The position numbers and the translations under genes are program-made. Below, in pieces: positions 1 to 5,071 of a DNA stretch of 5,071 bases (positions are counted from its first letter, which is position 1; the number at the start of each line of letters is the position of its first letter). This stretch comes from an uncultured Ruminococcus sp. (GTDB lineage: Bacteria > Bacillota > Clostridia > Lachnospirales > Lachnospiraceae), in the NCBI GenBank assembly GCA_900555215.1, contig USKR01000119.1, forward strand, positions 1-5,071, in the 5' to 3' direction. The notes below the pieces were generated by a model. It was not told the DNA's origin. It was given only the letters and a program-made list of their open reading frames with translations, and did not search any database.

Positions 1-255
1 ATCAGACGTAAGGATGGCTTTTTCAATCTGTTTTAACAGGCTCTTCTCCCACGGCTGGATCTGGATCATGCGCGCCTCCGGCACAGATACGTTTGCTACC
101 TGCTGGATCGGAGTCGGCGCTCCATAATAATCTACGGTCAGTTTGTCCAGAACATGGGGATTGGCGCGTCCTGCCCGGATCGTTGCCAGTTCACTGTCAA
201 GGTTATTGATTGTTTTTGTCATCTTTACGTCATATGCTGCCACTTTCTCATTCAT
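1..255 (-). CDS. frr: Ribosome recycling factor, N-terminal part (cut by window edge)
   Basis: Ribosome recycling factor acts in the cytoplasm with EF-G to split the post-termination ribosome so that it can start another round of translation. The visible 85 codons give a protein starting [20 protein letters not shown] and continuing through the family hallmark [14 protein letters not shown] (about residues 26-39), then [21 protein letters not shown] and IQPWEKS. This is the three-helix-bundle start plus the beginning of the inserted domain. The family is normally about 185 residues, so roughly the last 100 lie beyond the left edge. The ATG at 253-255 is preceded by a strong AGGAGG (265-270) at good spacing. 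The gene follows pyrH after 32 bases with no visible terminator, the usual pyrH-frr pairing, so the two are probably co-transcribed. No frameshift is seen in the visible part. The identification is secure. Confidence 0.97.
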   Translation of the reverse strand, partial: MNEKVAAYDVKMTKTINNLDSELATIRAGRANPHVLDKLTVDYYGAPTPIQQVANVSVPEARMIQIQPWEKSLLKQIEKAILTSD

Positions 256-287
256 GCTGCAAGCCCTCCTGGATATTATTTTATAGT

Positions 288-983
288 TTAAACTGTAACT
301 TTCGTTCCTGTGAAATTGCCGCTTATCGTCTCCACGATGCTGTTCTCCTCGTTCAGTCCGAACACGAGCATGGGCATTTTATTCTCAAGGCACATAATAG
401 ACGCTGTCAGGTCCACTGCCGCCAGCTTCTTATCGATCACTTCCTGGATAGAAATCTCGTCATACTTCACTGCCTCCGGGTTTACCTTCGGGTCACTGTC
501 GTAGATTCCATCAATGGCTTTCGCCAGAAGCATAGCGTCTGCCTCTATTTCAATCGCTCTTAAAACAGCCCCTGTATCCGTGGAAAAATACGGATGTCCC
601 GTGCCGCCCGCAAAGAAGATCACCTTTCCCGCCTCCAGCGCTTCCACTGCCGCGTCCTTGGAAAAAAGGGATGTAAACGCGCCGCACACAAATGGGGTAA
701 ACACTTCTGTCTTCATCCCCACATGGCGGAAAATATCTGATACATAAATACAGTTCATTACCGTCGCCAGCATTCCGATCTGATCTGCCTTTGTCCGGTC
801 GATCGTCTCGCTGGTCCTTCCTCTCCAGAAATTACCGCCTCCGGTCACGATCGCCACCTGGATTCCGTCATCGACCAGCTTCTTTACCTGCTCCGCAACC
901 CCTATGCAAGTCGCCTCGTCAAACCCGGTCTTCTTATCTCCTGCGAGCGCCTCCCCGCTCAGCTTTAGTAATACTCTTTTCAT
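288..983 (-). CDS. pyrH: UMP kinase (uridylate kinase)
   Basis: Bacterial UMP kinase phosphorylates UMP to UDP with ATP in the cytoplasm. It is the first step from UMP to all pyrimidine nucleotides and is typically hexameric, activated by GTP and inhibited by UTP. The 231-residue product has the normal family length and the amino-acid-kinase fold motifs in order: LLKLSGEAL (residues 5-13, phosphate-binding Lys7 and Ser9-Gly10), the glycine-rich GGGNFWRG (48-55), [11 protein letters not shown] (67-77), and [20 protein letters not shown] (127-146), followed by DGIYDSDP (158-165). The ATG at 981-983 was chosen because AAAGGAG (992-998) sits correctly ahead of it and because [12 protein letters not shown] is the conserved N-terminus. 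An in-frame ATG 13 codons upstream has no ribosome binding site and would add an unconserved stretch. The gene ends in TAA and is followed by frr. A good promoter lies at 1050-1078, so expression need not depend on the upstream transport genes. No abnormality is seen. Confidence 0.97.
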   Translation of the reverse strand: MKRVLLKLSGEALAGDKKTGFDEATCIGVAEQVKKLVDDGIQVAIVTGGGNFWRGRTSETIDRTKADQIGMLATVMNCIYVSDIFRHVGMKTEVFTPFVCGAFTSLFSKDAAVEALEAGKVIFFAGGTGHPYFSTDTGAVLRAIEIEADAMLLAKAIDGIYDSDPKVNPEAVKYDEISIQEVIDKKLAAVDLTASIMCLENKMPMLVFGLNEENSIVETISGNFTGTKVTV

Positions 984-991
984 TGTGTCTG

Positions 992-998
992 CTCCTTT
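992..998 (-). promoter_or_regulatory. Ribosome binding site fixing the pyrH start
   Basis: The minus strand reads AAAGGAG here, eight bases ahead of the ATG at 981-983. It selects this start over the in-frame ATG at 1020-1022, which has no purine-rich sequence at the right distance. Confidence 0.85.
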
Positions 999-1009
999 GA
1001 TTTCTCTGC

Positions 1010-1036
1010 GCGGGATCTGCAATTATCTGCTCCCGC
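1010..1036 (-). repeat. Inverted repeat / possible hairpin in the pyrH leader
   Basis: The minus strand carries GCGGGA and, 15 bases later, the exact complement TCCCGC. A small inner GCA/TGC pairing is also possible. It sits between the clc stop codon and the pyrH ribosome binding site, inside the 5' leader expected from the promoter at 1050-1078. No T-run follows, so it does not look like an intrinsic terminator of the clc transcript. It could stabilise the pyrH mRNA 5' end, or be chance. Confidence 0.4.
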
Positions 1037-1040
1037 TGAC

Positions 1041-2611
1041 CTAAAATGAAGTATAACATAAGTTTTCCATTTTGTCATGTATATATCCGGCATCCCGCTC
1101 ATCTGTCATCACAGTCAGCTTATCTCCTGCCTGAAGCTTCGTCTTTCCCCGTGGGATCATCTCTCTGCCTTCCCTCTCCAGAGCTACCAAAAGGCAGTTA
1201 TCCGGCCATGTGATCTCCATGACAGTCCTGCCTTCGAGCACAGATCCTCCCATAATGACAAACTCGCTCAGCACTTTCTGCCTGCCCGCCGGGGCACTCT
1301 TTCCGCTTTGGGATCCTCTTCCCGGAAGTATCTTCTTAAGCAGGCTCTCGTAAATCGGCTCAGATCTGAGAAGCGACGCCGTAATATAGGACGCAACAGA
1401 GACAATGGCAAGAGAAAGCATCTGGCTCACAGAACCGGACATCTCAAAAAGCAGGATTATCCCTGTGATGGGGGCGCGCACGATAGCAGTAAAGAATCCG
1501 GCCATTGACAGGAGTACAAAGTTATTCACATACACCGGATCAAGTCCGAATATTTCCACGGCCGCCATAGCAAAGACCCCGCCGAGAAGGGCGCCCAGCA
1601 CCAGCAGAGGGAAAAAGATTCCCCCCGGGGCTCCGGAGCCGAAACTCACGGCAGAAAACAGAAATTTCACCACAAAAGTGACTGCCACAAGCCCCATTGC
1701 CATCTCTCCCCCTGTCAGATCTACGATCAGATCCCCTCCGCTTCCGAGCACAGATGGCATGATAAGCCCTATGACCCCCGCCGCCAGAAACGCGATCACC
1801 AGCCGCGTTGTTTCATTGAGACACTTGGGTTTTTTGTAAAGATCCTGCGCCTTAAGCATTACTTTATTATACAGGGCTCCCATCACTCCAAGCAGCGCCC
1901 CCAGGATCAGGAGCAGCCAATAATGATCCTGGGGAAGCACATGCTCCAGGCGGAACTGGAACACAGGATCAAGACCCATGATATGCGAACAAATATAATC
2001 TGCTGTCACCGAGGCAGTCATCACGGATACCATCAGTCCGGCAGAAAATCCTTTGTGGATTTCCTCAAACGCGAACATCATCCCCGCCAGAGGGGCATGG
2101 AATGCCGCCGCCAGTCCCGCGCTGGCTCCACAAGTCATCAGATATCTCTCCTCGGTCTTCCCCCTGTCCAGGAGCCTTGATATACCCTGTCCGCTCATGG
2201 CTCCAAGCTGGATAGACGGGCCCTCCCGCCCAAGCGACAGACCTCCCAGAAGGCATAAAAAACCGCCGAAAAATTTTGCAGGAAGCACCTTTTTCCAGTC
2301 CTGGGAGAGCTTTCCCAGGATCTCGCCCTCCACCTGAGGGATTCGCTTCCCAAGATCATAGGCTCCCATTTCACCAGCTTTCCCACGATCACGGCAAAAA
2401 CCGCCAGGATAAGGAACCATCCTGCGATCCTCAGAGGATATCCCCTGACAAAAGCCAGAATCTCCCCCAGCCACTGCCCTGCATATGTAAGGGCGATCCG
2501 GTATAACATTACGATCAGTCCGGCTGCAGCTCCTGCGAGCAGTCCTTCCCCGATAAGAATGACCGGAAGACGCTGCACTCTTCTGATCGTATAAGAGGTA
2601 TCTTTTTTCAA
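1041..2611 (-). pseudogene. clcA: ClC-family chloride/proton antiporter with C-terminal RCK_C/TrkA_C domain, broken by a one-base deletion
   Basis: ClC proteins are membrane dimers; bacterial ones exchange chloride for protons. The 5' part (from 2611) reads correctly through KLVKWEPMILGS, then the frame shifts near 2343-2344 and the remaining 433 residues continue in another frame from IPQVEGE. Restoring one base (AGCGAATC to AGCGGAATC on the coding strand) gives an uninterrupted 523-residue protein with the family signatures: GSGIP (88-92), GREGP with the gating glutamate (E130), FHAPLAG followed by the EE pair (E183/E184, the internal proton-path position), GGIFFP (330-335) and the central tyrosine in EPIY (Y421). 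The GREGP form and the EE pair favour a chloride/proton exchanger over a fluoride-type CLC. About 75 C-terminal residues (SEFVIMGGSVLEGRTV onward) resemble a cytoplasmic RCK_C/TrkA_C regulatory domain. The start is a TTG 30 bases after lrgB, chosen because of its ribosome binding site. As written, translation would stop after about 138 codons near 2195, leaving a non-functional fragment. A sequencing error is likely; a real recent pseudogene is possible. Confidence 0.9.
1050..1078 (-). promoter_or_regulatory. Predicted sigma-A promoter for pyrH-frr, inside the 3' end of the clc gene
   Basis: On the minus strand ATGACA (1073-1078, five of six bases of the -35 consensus) is followed after exactly 17 bases by TATACT (1050-1055, five of six of the -10 consensus). 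A TG one base before the -10 makes it an extended -10. The start point would be near 1043, at the clc stop codon, giving a leader of about 60 bases before the pyrH ATG. The combination of both hexamers, ideal spacing and the TGn element makes chance less likely, but the call rests on sequence alone. Confidence 0.65.
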
Positions 2612-2619
2612 TCTTCTCA

Positions 2620-2626
2620 CTTCCTT
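2620..2626 (-). promoter_or_regulatory. Ribosome binding site fixing a TTG start for the ClC gene
   Basis: The minus strand reads AAGGAAG here, eight bases before the TTG at 2609-2611. The in-frame ATG at 2636-2638 lies upstream of this site and has no ribosome binding site of its own, so translation more likely begins at TTG with the peptide KKDTSYTIRR following. Confidence 0.7.
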
Positions 2627-2641
2627 ATTTATGCACATATA

Positions 2642-3322
2642 TCACAGAATGACCATAGATATCAGCACTGTGATGATCCCGCAGATGCCGATCGCAAGCC
2701 CGCTCATTGCACCTTCCACCTCGCCCAGCTCTATTGCCTTTGACGTACCGACGGCATGGCTGGACGCGCCGATCGCAAGTCCGGCTGCCACAGGATCTGT
2801 CACCCGGAAGATCCTGATCAGAACAGGCGCGATGATGCTGCCCAGGATTCCCGTGCCGATCACAGCCACTACCGTAATGGGCACCATGCCTCCCGCAGGC
2901 TCTGCGATACTGACCGCAATGGGAGTGGTCACGGACTTCGGGATAAGTGATACGGTCAGACTCCCGCTGAGTCCGAACAGACGGCACAGCCCGTATACAC
3001 TCAGCATGGATGCTGCCGAACCAGCCGTACACCCTGCCACGATCGGCAGCCAGTACTGCTTCAACATTTCAATCTTTGTGTAGATTGCCACTGCGAGACA
3101 CGCCGTAGCCGGTGCCAGAAACATGTTGATAATCTCACCGCCTGCGTTATATGAGTCATATGGAATTTTAAAGAGCAGGAGCACACCTGACGTCAGCACA
3201 ATAGCAATGATCAGCGGATTGCATATCGGCGTCCTCAGCCTGCGCTGGAGCCTGACACCGATCCAGAACGTGATAACGCTGAGCGCCACGCCAAAATATG
3301 GAGAAGCAAATATCTCACTCAA
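2642..3322 (-). CDS. lrgB: LrgB/CidB family membrane protein
   Basis: LrgB is a polytopic inner-membrane protein that works with LrgA. The pair was first described in Staphylococcus aureus as an antiholin-like modulator of murein hydrolase activity and autolysis; related pairs in Bacillus and Streptococcus take part in pyruvate uptake, and the plant chloroplast relative exports glycolate/glycerate. The 226-residue product matches the usual length and is hydrophobic throughout. It shows the family blocks FLAPATACLAVAIY (68-81), SLIPKSVTTPIA (125-136) and the C-terminal signature SSHAVGTSKAIELGEVEGAM (187-206) with GLAIGICG after it. The start is TTG at 3320-3322, supported by AAAGGAGG eight bases upstream. 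The gene overlaps the end of lrgA by eight bases, implying translational coupling. The ClC gene follows 30 bases after its TGA in the same direction. The family call is firm; the transported or regulated substrate in this organism cannot be read from sequence. Confidence 0.95.
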   Translation of the reverse strand: MSEIFASPYFGVALSVITFWIGVRLQRRLRTPICNPLIIAIVLTSGVLLLFKIPYDSYNAGGEIINMFLAPATACLAVAIYTKIEMLKQYWLPIVAGCTAGSAASMLSVYGLCRLFGLSGSLTVSLIPKSVTTPIAVSIAEPAGGMVPITVVAVIGTGILGSIIAPVLIRIFRVTDPVAAGLAIGASSHAVGTSKAIELGEVEGAMSGLAIGICGIITVLISMVIL

Positions 3323-3719
3323 TGCCGTTTTCCTCCTTTCCTTCTCCGCCGCCGGTGCCGGTGCGCCCGGTAAGCGCCATAAAGCGTACGGTCAGTTTTA
3401 CGCTCCAGGCTGTCACAGCGAAGGTGACCACCGTAGAGACCACGCAGATAATGATAAGCTGTACCACCGAATTTTTCAGCACATCAAAATAATTGATGAT
3501 GCTCACCCCGGCAGGCACAAAGAAAAATGCCATATTTTCGAGCAGGAAATCTGCTTTTTCCTGAATATGCTCGATCTTCAGCACGCCGGTGAGCAGGCAG
3601 ATGAGCAGCAGTGCCATGCCGATCACACTTGCAGGAAATGCAAAAGGCAGGAACTTCTCGATCACCTCGCTCAGCCAGCATACAAGGAAAATAATCCCGA
3701 TCTGTTTGATGATTTTCAT
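3315..3719 (-). CDS. lrgA: CidA/LrgA family holin-like membrane protein
   Basis: LrgA is the small partner of LrgB. It has four predicted transmembrane segments (roughly residues 5-21, 28-47, 59-78 and 85-110) and oligomerises in the cytoplasmic membrane like a phage holin. The 134-residue product shows the family blocks FPASVIGMALLLICLL (28-43) and LLENMAFFFVPAGVSIINYF (59-78). It ends in a glycine- and glutamate-rich hydrophilic tail (about 117-134), probably cytoplasmic. The start is ATG at 3717-3719 behind AAGGGA (3725-3730). It is the first gene of the leftward group and overlaps lrgB by eight bases. A candidate promoter lies at 3799-3827 with a short palindrome directly upstream. In other Firmicutes lrgAB is controlled by the LytSR two-component system or, for the cid paralogue, a LysR-type protein; neither regulator is in this window. 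The cidA/lrgA family call is firm, but which of the two paralogue names fits is uncertain. Confidence 0.93.
   Translation of the reverse strand: MKIIKQIGIIFLVCWLSEVIEKFLPFAFPASVIGMALLLICLLTGVLKIEHIQEKADFLLENMAFFFVPAGVSIINYFDVLKNSVVQLIIICVVSTVVTFAVTAWSVKLTVRFMALTGRTGTGGGEGKEENGIE
3331..3339 (-). promoter_or_regulatory. Ribosome binding site fixing a TTG start for lrgB
   Basis: The minus strand reads AAAGGAGGA here, inside the last codons of lrgA and eight bases before the TTG at 3320-3322. No ATG stands at that distance, so lrgB most likely starts with TTG, overlapping the lrgA stop. Confidence 0.8.
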
Positions 3720-3744
3720 AGTTTTCCCTTTCTATGATTTCAGC

Positions 3745-3759
3745 CTGTAATGCTGTAAT
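3745..3759. repeat. Short direct repeat in the lrgA leader
   Basis: CTGTAAT occurs twice with a period of eight bases (3745-3751 and 3753-3759), reading as two ATTACAG copies on the coding strand. It lies between the lrgA promoter and its ribosome binding site. It could be chance or a weak protein site. Confidence 0.3.
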
Positions 3760-3772
3760 ATACTCTTGCCTC

Positions 3773-3786
3773 CCTGCGCCCGCAGG
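3773..3786 (-). repeat. Short GC-rich hairpin in the lrgA 5' leader
   Basis: CCTGC and GCAGG flank a four-base loop, giving a compact hairpin in the RNA expected from the lrgA promoter. It has no T-run after it in either direction, so it is not a terminator. It may affect mRNA stability. Confidence 0.4.
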
Positions 3787-3798
3787 ACCGGCTTTAAT

Positions 3799-3827
3799 AA
3801 GATAACATCACAGCAGGAAATGTGCAA
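3799..3827 (-). promoter_or_regulatory. Candidate promoter for lrgA-lrgB-clc
   Basis: On the minus strand TTGCAC (3822-3827) is followed after 17 bases by TATCTT (3799-3804), with a TG one base before the -10. The -35 is weak (TTG only) and the -10 matches four of six bases, so this looks like a promoter needing an activator. That suits the palindrome immediately upstream at 3829-3846. The start point would be near 3792, giving a leader of about 70 bases. Confidence 0.45.
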
Positions 3828-3828
3828 C

Positions 3829-3846
3829 CTGTTCTATAAAGAACAG
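3829..3846. promoter_or_regulatory. Palindromic candidate operator CTGTTC-N6-GAACAG
   Basis: Two perfect six-base arms are separated by six A/T bases. The site abuts the -35 element of the candidate lrgA promoter and is centred about 45 bases upstream of its presumed start, a typical activator position. It also lies 26 bases upstream of the aroF -35. The regulator is unknown. Confidence 0.45.
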
Positions 3847-3872
3847 TAATCATTTCTATATTCAAAAATCTG

Positions 3873-3901
3873 TTGACATTTTCATTACGATGTTTTATGA
3901 T
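3873..3901 (+). promoter_or_regulatory. Predicted strong sigma-A promoter for aroF
   Basis: A perfect -35 TTGACA (3873-3878) is followed after 17 bases by TATGAT (3896-3901), five of six bases of the -10 consensus. The start point would be near 3906-3908, leaving a leader of about 160 bases before the aroF ATG. This is the best promoter match in the window and points to the only rightward gene. Confidence 0.75.
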
Positions 3902-3910
3902 ACTTATGTT

Positions 3911-3946
3911 TTCACACTTTAAACAACTAAAATTTTACAGTGTGAA
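3911..3946. repeat. Inverted repeat at the presumed aroF transcription start
   Basis: TTCACACT (3911-3918) and its exact complement AGTGTGAA (3939-3946) are separated by 20 A/T-rich bases. The arms begin just after the aroF -10 element. The repeat could be an operator at which a repressor blocks RNA polymerase, or a hairpin at the 5' end of the aroF mRNA. No T-run follows directly, so it is not a standard terminator. Confidence 0.5.
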
Positions 3947-3997
3947 GTTATTGTTAATATTATATTATCAATTATTATATCATTTTTTACAAATAAA

Positions 3998-4049
3998 ACG
4001 CCAGTGTATTACGGTAAGCAGGTGCCGCACATATTCAGGCGTAATATAT
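3998..4049 (+). promoter_or_regulatory. Possible alternative hairpins in the aroF leader
   Basis: Two pairings compete for the same bases. ACGCC (3998-4002) can pair with GGCGT (4038-4042), and TATTACG (4007-4013) can pair with CGTAATA (4040-4046). The second extends to about nine pairs with a G-U, using 4005-4006 and 4047-4048. The element ends seven bases before the aroF ribosome binding site (GGAGG, 4056-4060). This geometry could control translation, but no known riboswitch class was recognised and there is no terminator U-run. Confidence 0.35.
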
Positions 4050-4069
4050 GAAACCGGAGGAAAACAGCT

Positions 4070-5071
4070 ATGATCATTGTACTCAAGCCACATACCACAG
4101 AAGAAAATATTGCCCGTGTTGAAAATCTTGTAAAAAACAGAGGGCTCGACACTCATATTGTACGCGGTACAGAGATGACCATCATTGGTTGTATCGGCGA
4201 CACAACACTGATCGATCCCAGACTTTTCGAAGTGGACAGCAGCGTCGATAAAGTCATGCACGTGCAGGAACCATACAAACTGGCAAACCGTGCCTTCCAT
4301 CCGGAGGATTCCGTCATCGATGTATCCGGTGTCAAGATCGGAGGGGGACATATGGGACTCATCGCAGGTCCCTGCTCAGTAGAGTCCTTTGAACAGGTGC
4401 TTGAGATCGCCAAGGCTGCCAAGGCCTCGGGAGCCAATCTCCTGCGCGGAGGTGCATTCAAACCACGGACCAGCCCCTACTCTTTCCAGGGTCTGGGACT
4501 GGAAGGACTGGATATTCTCTGCAAAGTAAAAGAAGAGGTCGGACTTCCTATTGTAACAGAGCTTATGTCAACACAGTACCTGGATGTCTTTAACGAAAAG
4601 GTAGACTTGATCCAGATCGGCGCCCGCAACATGCAGAATTTCGATCTTCTGAAACAGCTCGGACAGGTGGAACGCCCCATCCTTCTCAAACGCGGATTAA
4701 ACGCTACCTATGAAGAATGGATTATGTCGCAGAATATATCATGGCTGCCGGAAACGAGAATGTCATCCTCTGCGAGCGCGGGATCCGCACCTTCGAGACA
4801 TACACAAGAAATACCCTGGATCTCCAGAGCATCCCGGTCCTCCATAAAAAGACCCATCTCCCGGTAGTTGTTGATCCGAGCCATGCCGGAGGAAAATGGT
4901 GGCTCGTAGAGCCTATGGCAAAAGCCGCTGTCGCCGCCGGTGCAGACGGACTTATGGTAGAAGTTCACAACAATCCGGAGTGCGCGCTGTGCGATGGAGC
5001 CCAGTCGCTGAAACCGGAAAAATATGATACACTGCTTCATCAGGTAAAACAGATTGCGGAAGTTGTAGGAA
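4070..5071 (+). pseudogene. aroF: 3-deoxy-7-phosphoheptulonate (DAHP) synthase, type I beta, with a one-base deletion; 3' end cut by the window
   Basis: DAHP synthase condenses phosphoenolpyruvate and erythrose 4-phosphate, the first step of aromatic amino acid synthesis. The first 85 residues or so form the ferredoxin-like regulatory domain of the type I beta class, used in that class for feedback control by Phe/Tyr. The barrel follows with GPCSVES (100-106), LLRGGAFKPRTSPYSFQGL (124-142), GARNMQN (184-190) and LLKRG (205-209). After codon 220 (4727-4729) one base is missing: ATGTCGCAGAA should be ATGTCGGCAGAA. Without it translation ends at 4865-4867 after 265 residues with a nonsense tail. 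With it restored the frame runs to the window end through [26 protein letters not shown] and CDGAQSL. The four metal ligands then fall at Cys102, His272, Glu298 and Asp309, the positions I recall for the Thermotoga maritima enzyme. About 334 residues are visible of an expected 338 or so. The ATG follows GGAGG by nine bases. A sequencing error seems likelier than true gene loss. Confidence 0.93.

Noticed and set aside
984..1022. N-terminal extension of pyrH from the ATG at 1020-1022
   Set aside because: It has no ribosome binding site, adds 13 unconserved residues and runs through the leader hairpin. The ATG at 981-983 has a good site and the family N-terminus.
1405..1839. 144-codon plus-strand frame opposite the ClC gene
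   Set aside because: It is a Pro/Thr/Ser-rich antisense shadow of hydrophobic membrane codons, not a gene.
2340..2350. Programmed -1 ribosomal frameshift as an explanation for the split ClC gene
   Set aside because: There is no slippery X-XXY-YYZ heptamer at the junction, and programmed frameshifting is not known to me for ClC genes. The same goes for the aroF junction at 4724-4734.
1041..2611. Fluoride-specific CLC antiporter
   Set aside because: The GREGP motif, the EE proton-path pair and GSGIP (once restored) fit the chloride/proton exchanger group rather than the fluoride group, which departs from these motifs.
2625..3032. 135-codon minus-strand frame inside lrgB
   Set aside because: It lies out of frame within lrgB and has Arg/Cys/His-rich composition typical of a shadow frame.
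3123..3737. 204-codon open frame on the plus strand opposite lrgA and lrgB
   Set aside because: It is the antisense shadow of two clearly conserved membrane-protein genes. It has His/Gln/Asp-rich low-complexity composition and no ribosome binding site or family resemblance.
3829..3846. LexA (SOS) box
   Set aside because: The Gram-positive LexA box has GAAC first and GTTC second, about four bases apart. Here the half-sites are in the opposite order with a six-base spacer.
3890..3922. Ten-codon leader peptide MFYDTYVFTL, rich in Phe and Tyr, ahead of aroF
   Set aside because: Its start lies upstream of the -10 element of the strong aroF promoter, so the main transcript would not contain it, and it has no ribosome binding site.
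3948..3990. Intrinsic terminator ending in the T-run at 3983-3988
   Set aside because: The bases ahead of the six T residues are nearly all A/T and do not form a stable GC-containing stem.
4708..5040. 110-codon minus-strand frame opposite the 3' part of aroF
   Set aside because: It is antisense to the well-conserved DAHP synthase barrel residues and has no recognisable domain.

Overview
The window looks like chromosomal DNA of a low-to-mid GC Gram-positive bacterium of the class Clostridia, most likely a Lachnospiraceae-type gut anaerobe. The basis is the strong AGGAGG-type ribosome binding sites, frequent TTG starts, sigma-A-like promoters, a 231-residue UMP kinase followed by ribosome recycling factor, and a Thermotoga/Bacillus-like (type I beta) DAHP synthase with an N-terminal ferredoxin-like domain. 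This placement is inferred from protein character and was not checked by a search.

Layout. Five genes read leftwards (minus strand) from about 3720 down to 1: lrgA (CidA/LrgA family), lrgB (overlapping lrgA by 8 bases), a ClC chloride/proton antiporter gene with a C-terminal RCK_C/TrkA_C domain, pyrH (UMP kinase) and frr (ribosome recycling factor, cut by the window edge). One gene, aroF (DAHP synthase, first step of the shikimate pathway), reads rightwards from 4070 and is cut by the right edge a few codons before its expected end. Between the two directions lies a 350-base divergent control region (3720-4069). It holds a promoter for each side, a short palindrome next to the lrgA promoter, an inverted repeat at the presumed aroF transcription start, and a long aroF leader that can fold in two mutually exclusive ways.

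How the genes fit together. lrgA-lrgB-clc looks like a small membrane-transport operon: an LrgAB pair (holin-like in older literature, pyruvate/organic-acid transport in newer work) with an anion/proton antiporter. pyrH-frr is a housekeeping pair. It appears to have its own promoter inside the last codons of clc, so the two groups are probably only loosely coupled.

The most notable anomaly is that two otherwise well-conserved genes, clc and aroF, each lack exactly one base. Restoring one base at each site rebuilds a full-length protein with all the expected key residues. The clc lesion falls in the GSGIP selectivity-filter motif; the aroF lesion lies just after the LLKRG motif of the barrel. 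Both look like the loss of one G from a CGG trinucleotide on the coding strand. Sequencing or assembly error is the leading explanation, and true recent pseudogenes the alternative. I saw no mobile element, CRISPR array, tRNA or rRNA, and no convincing new defence or other exotic system.
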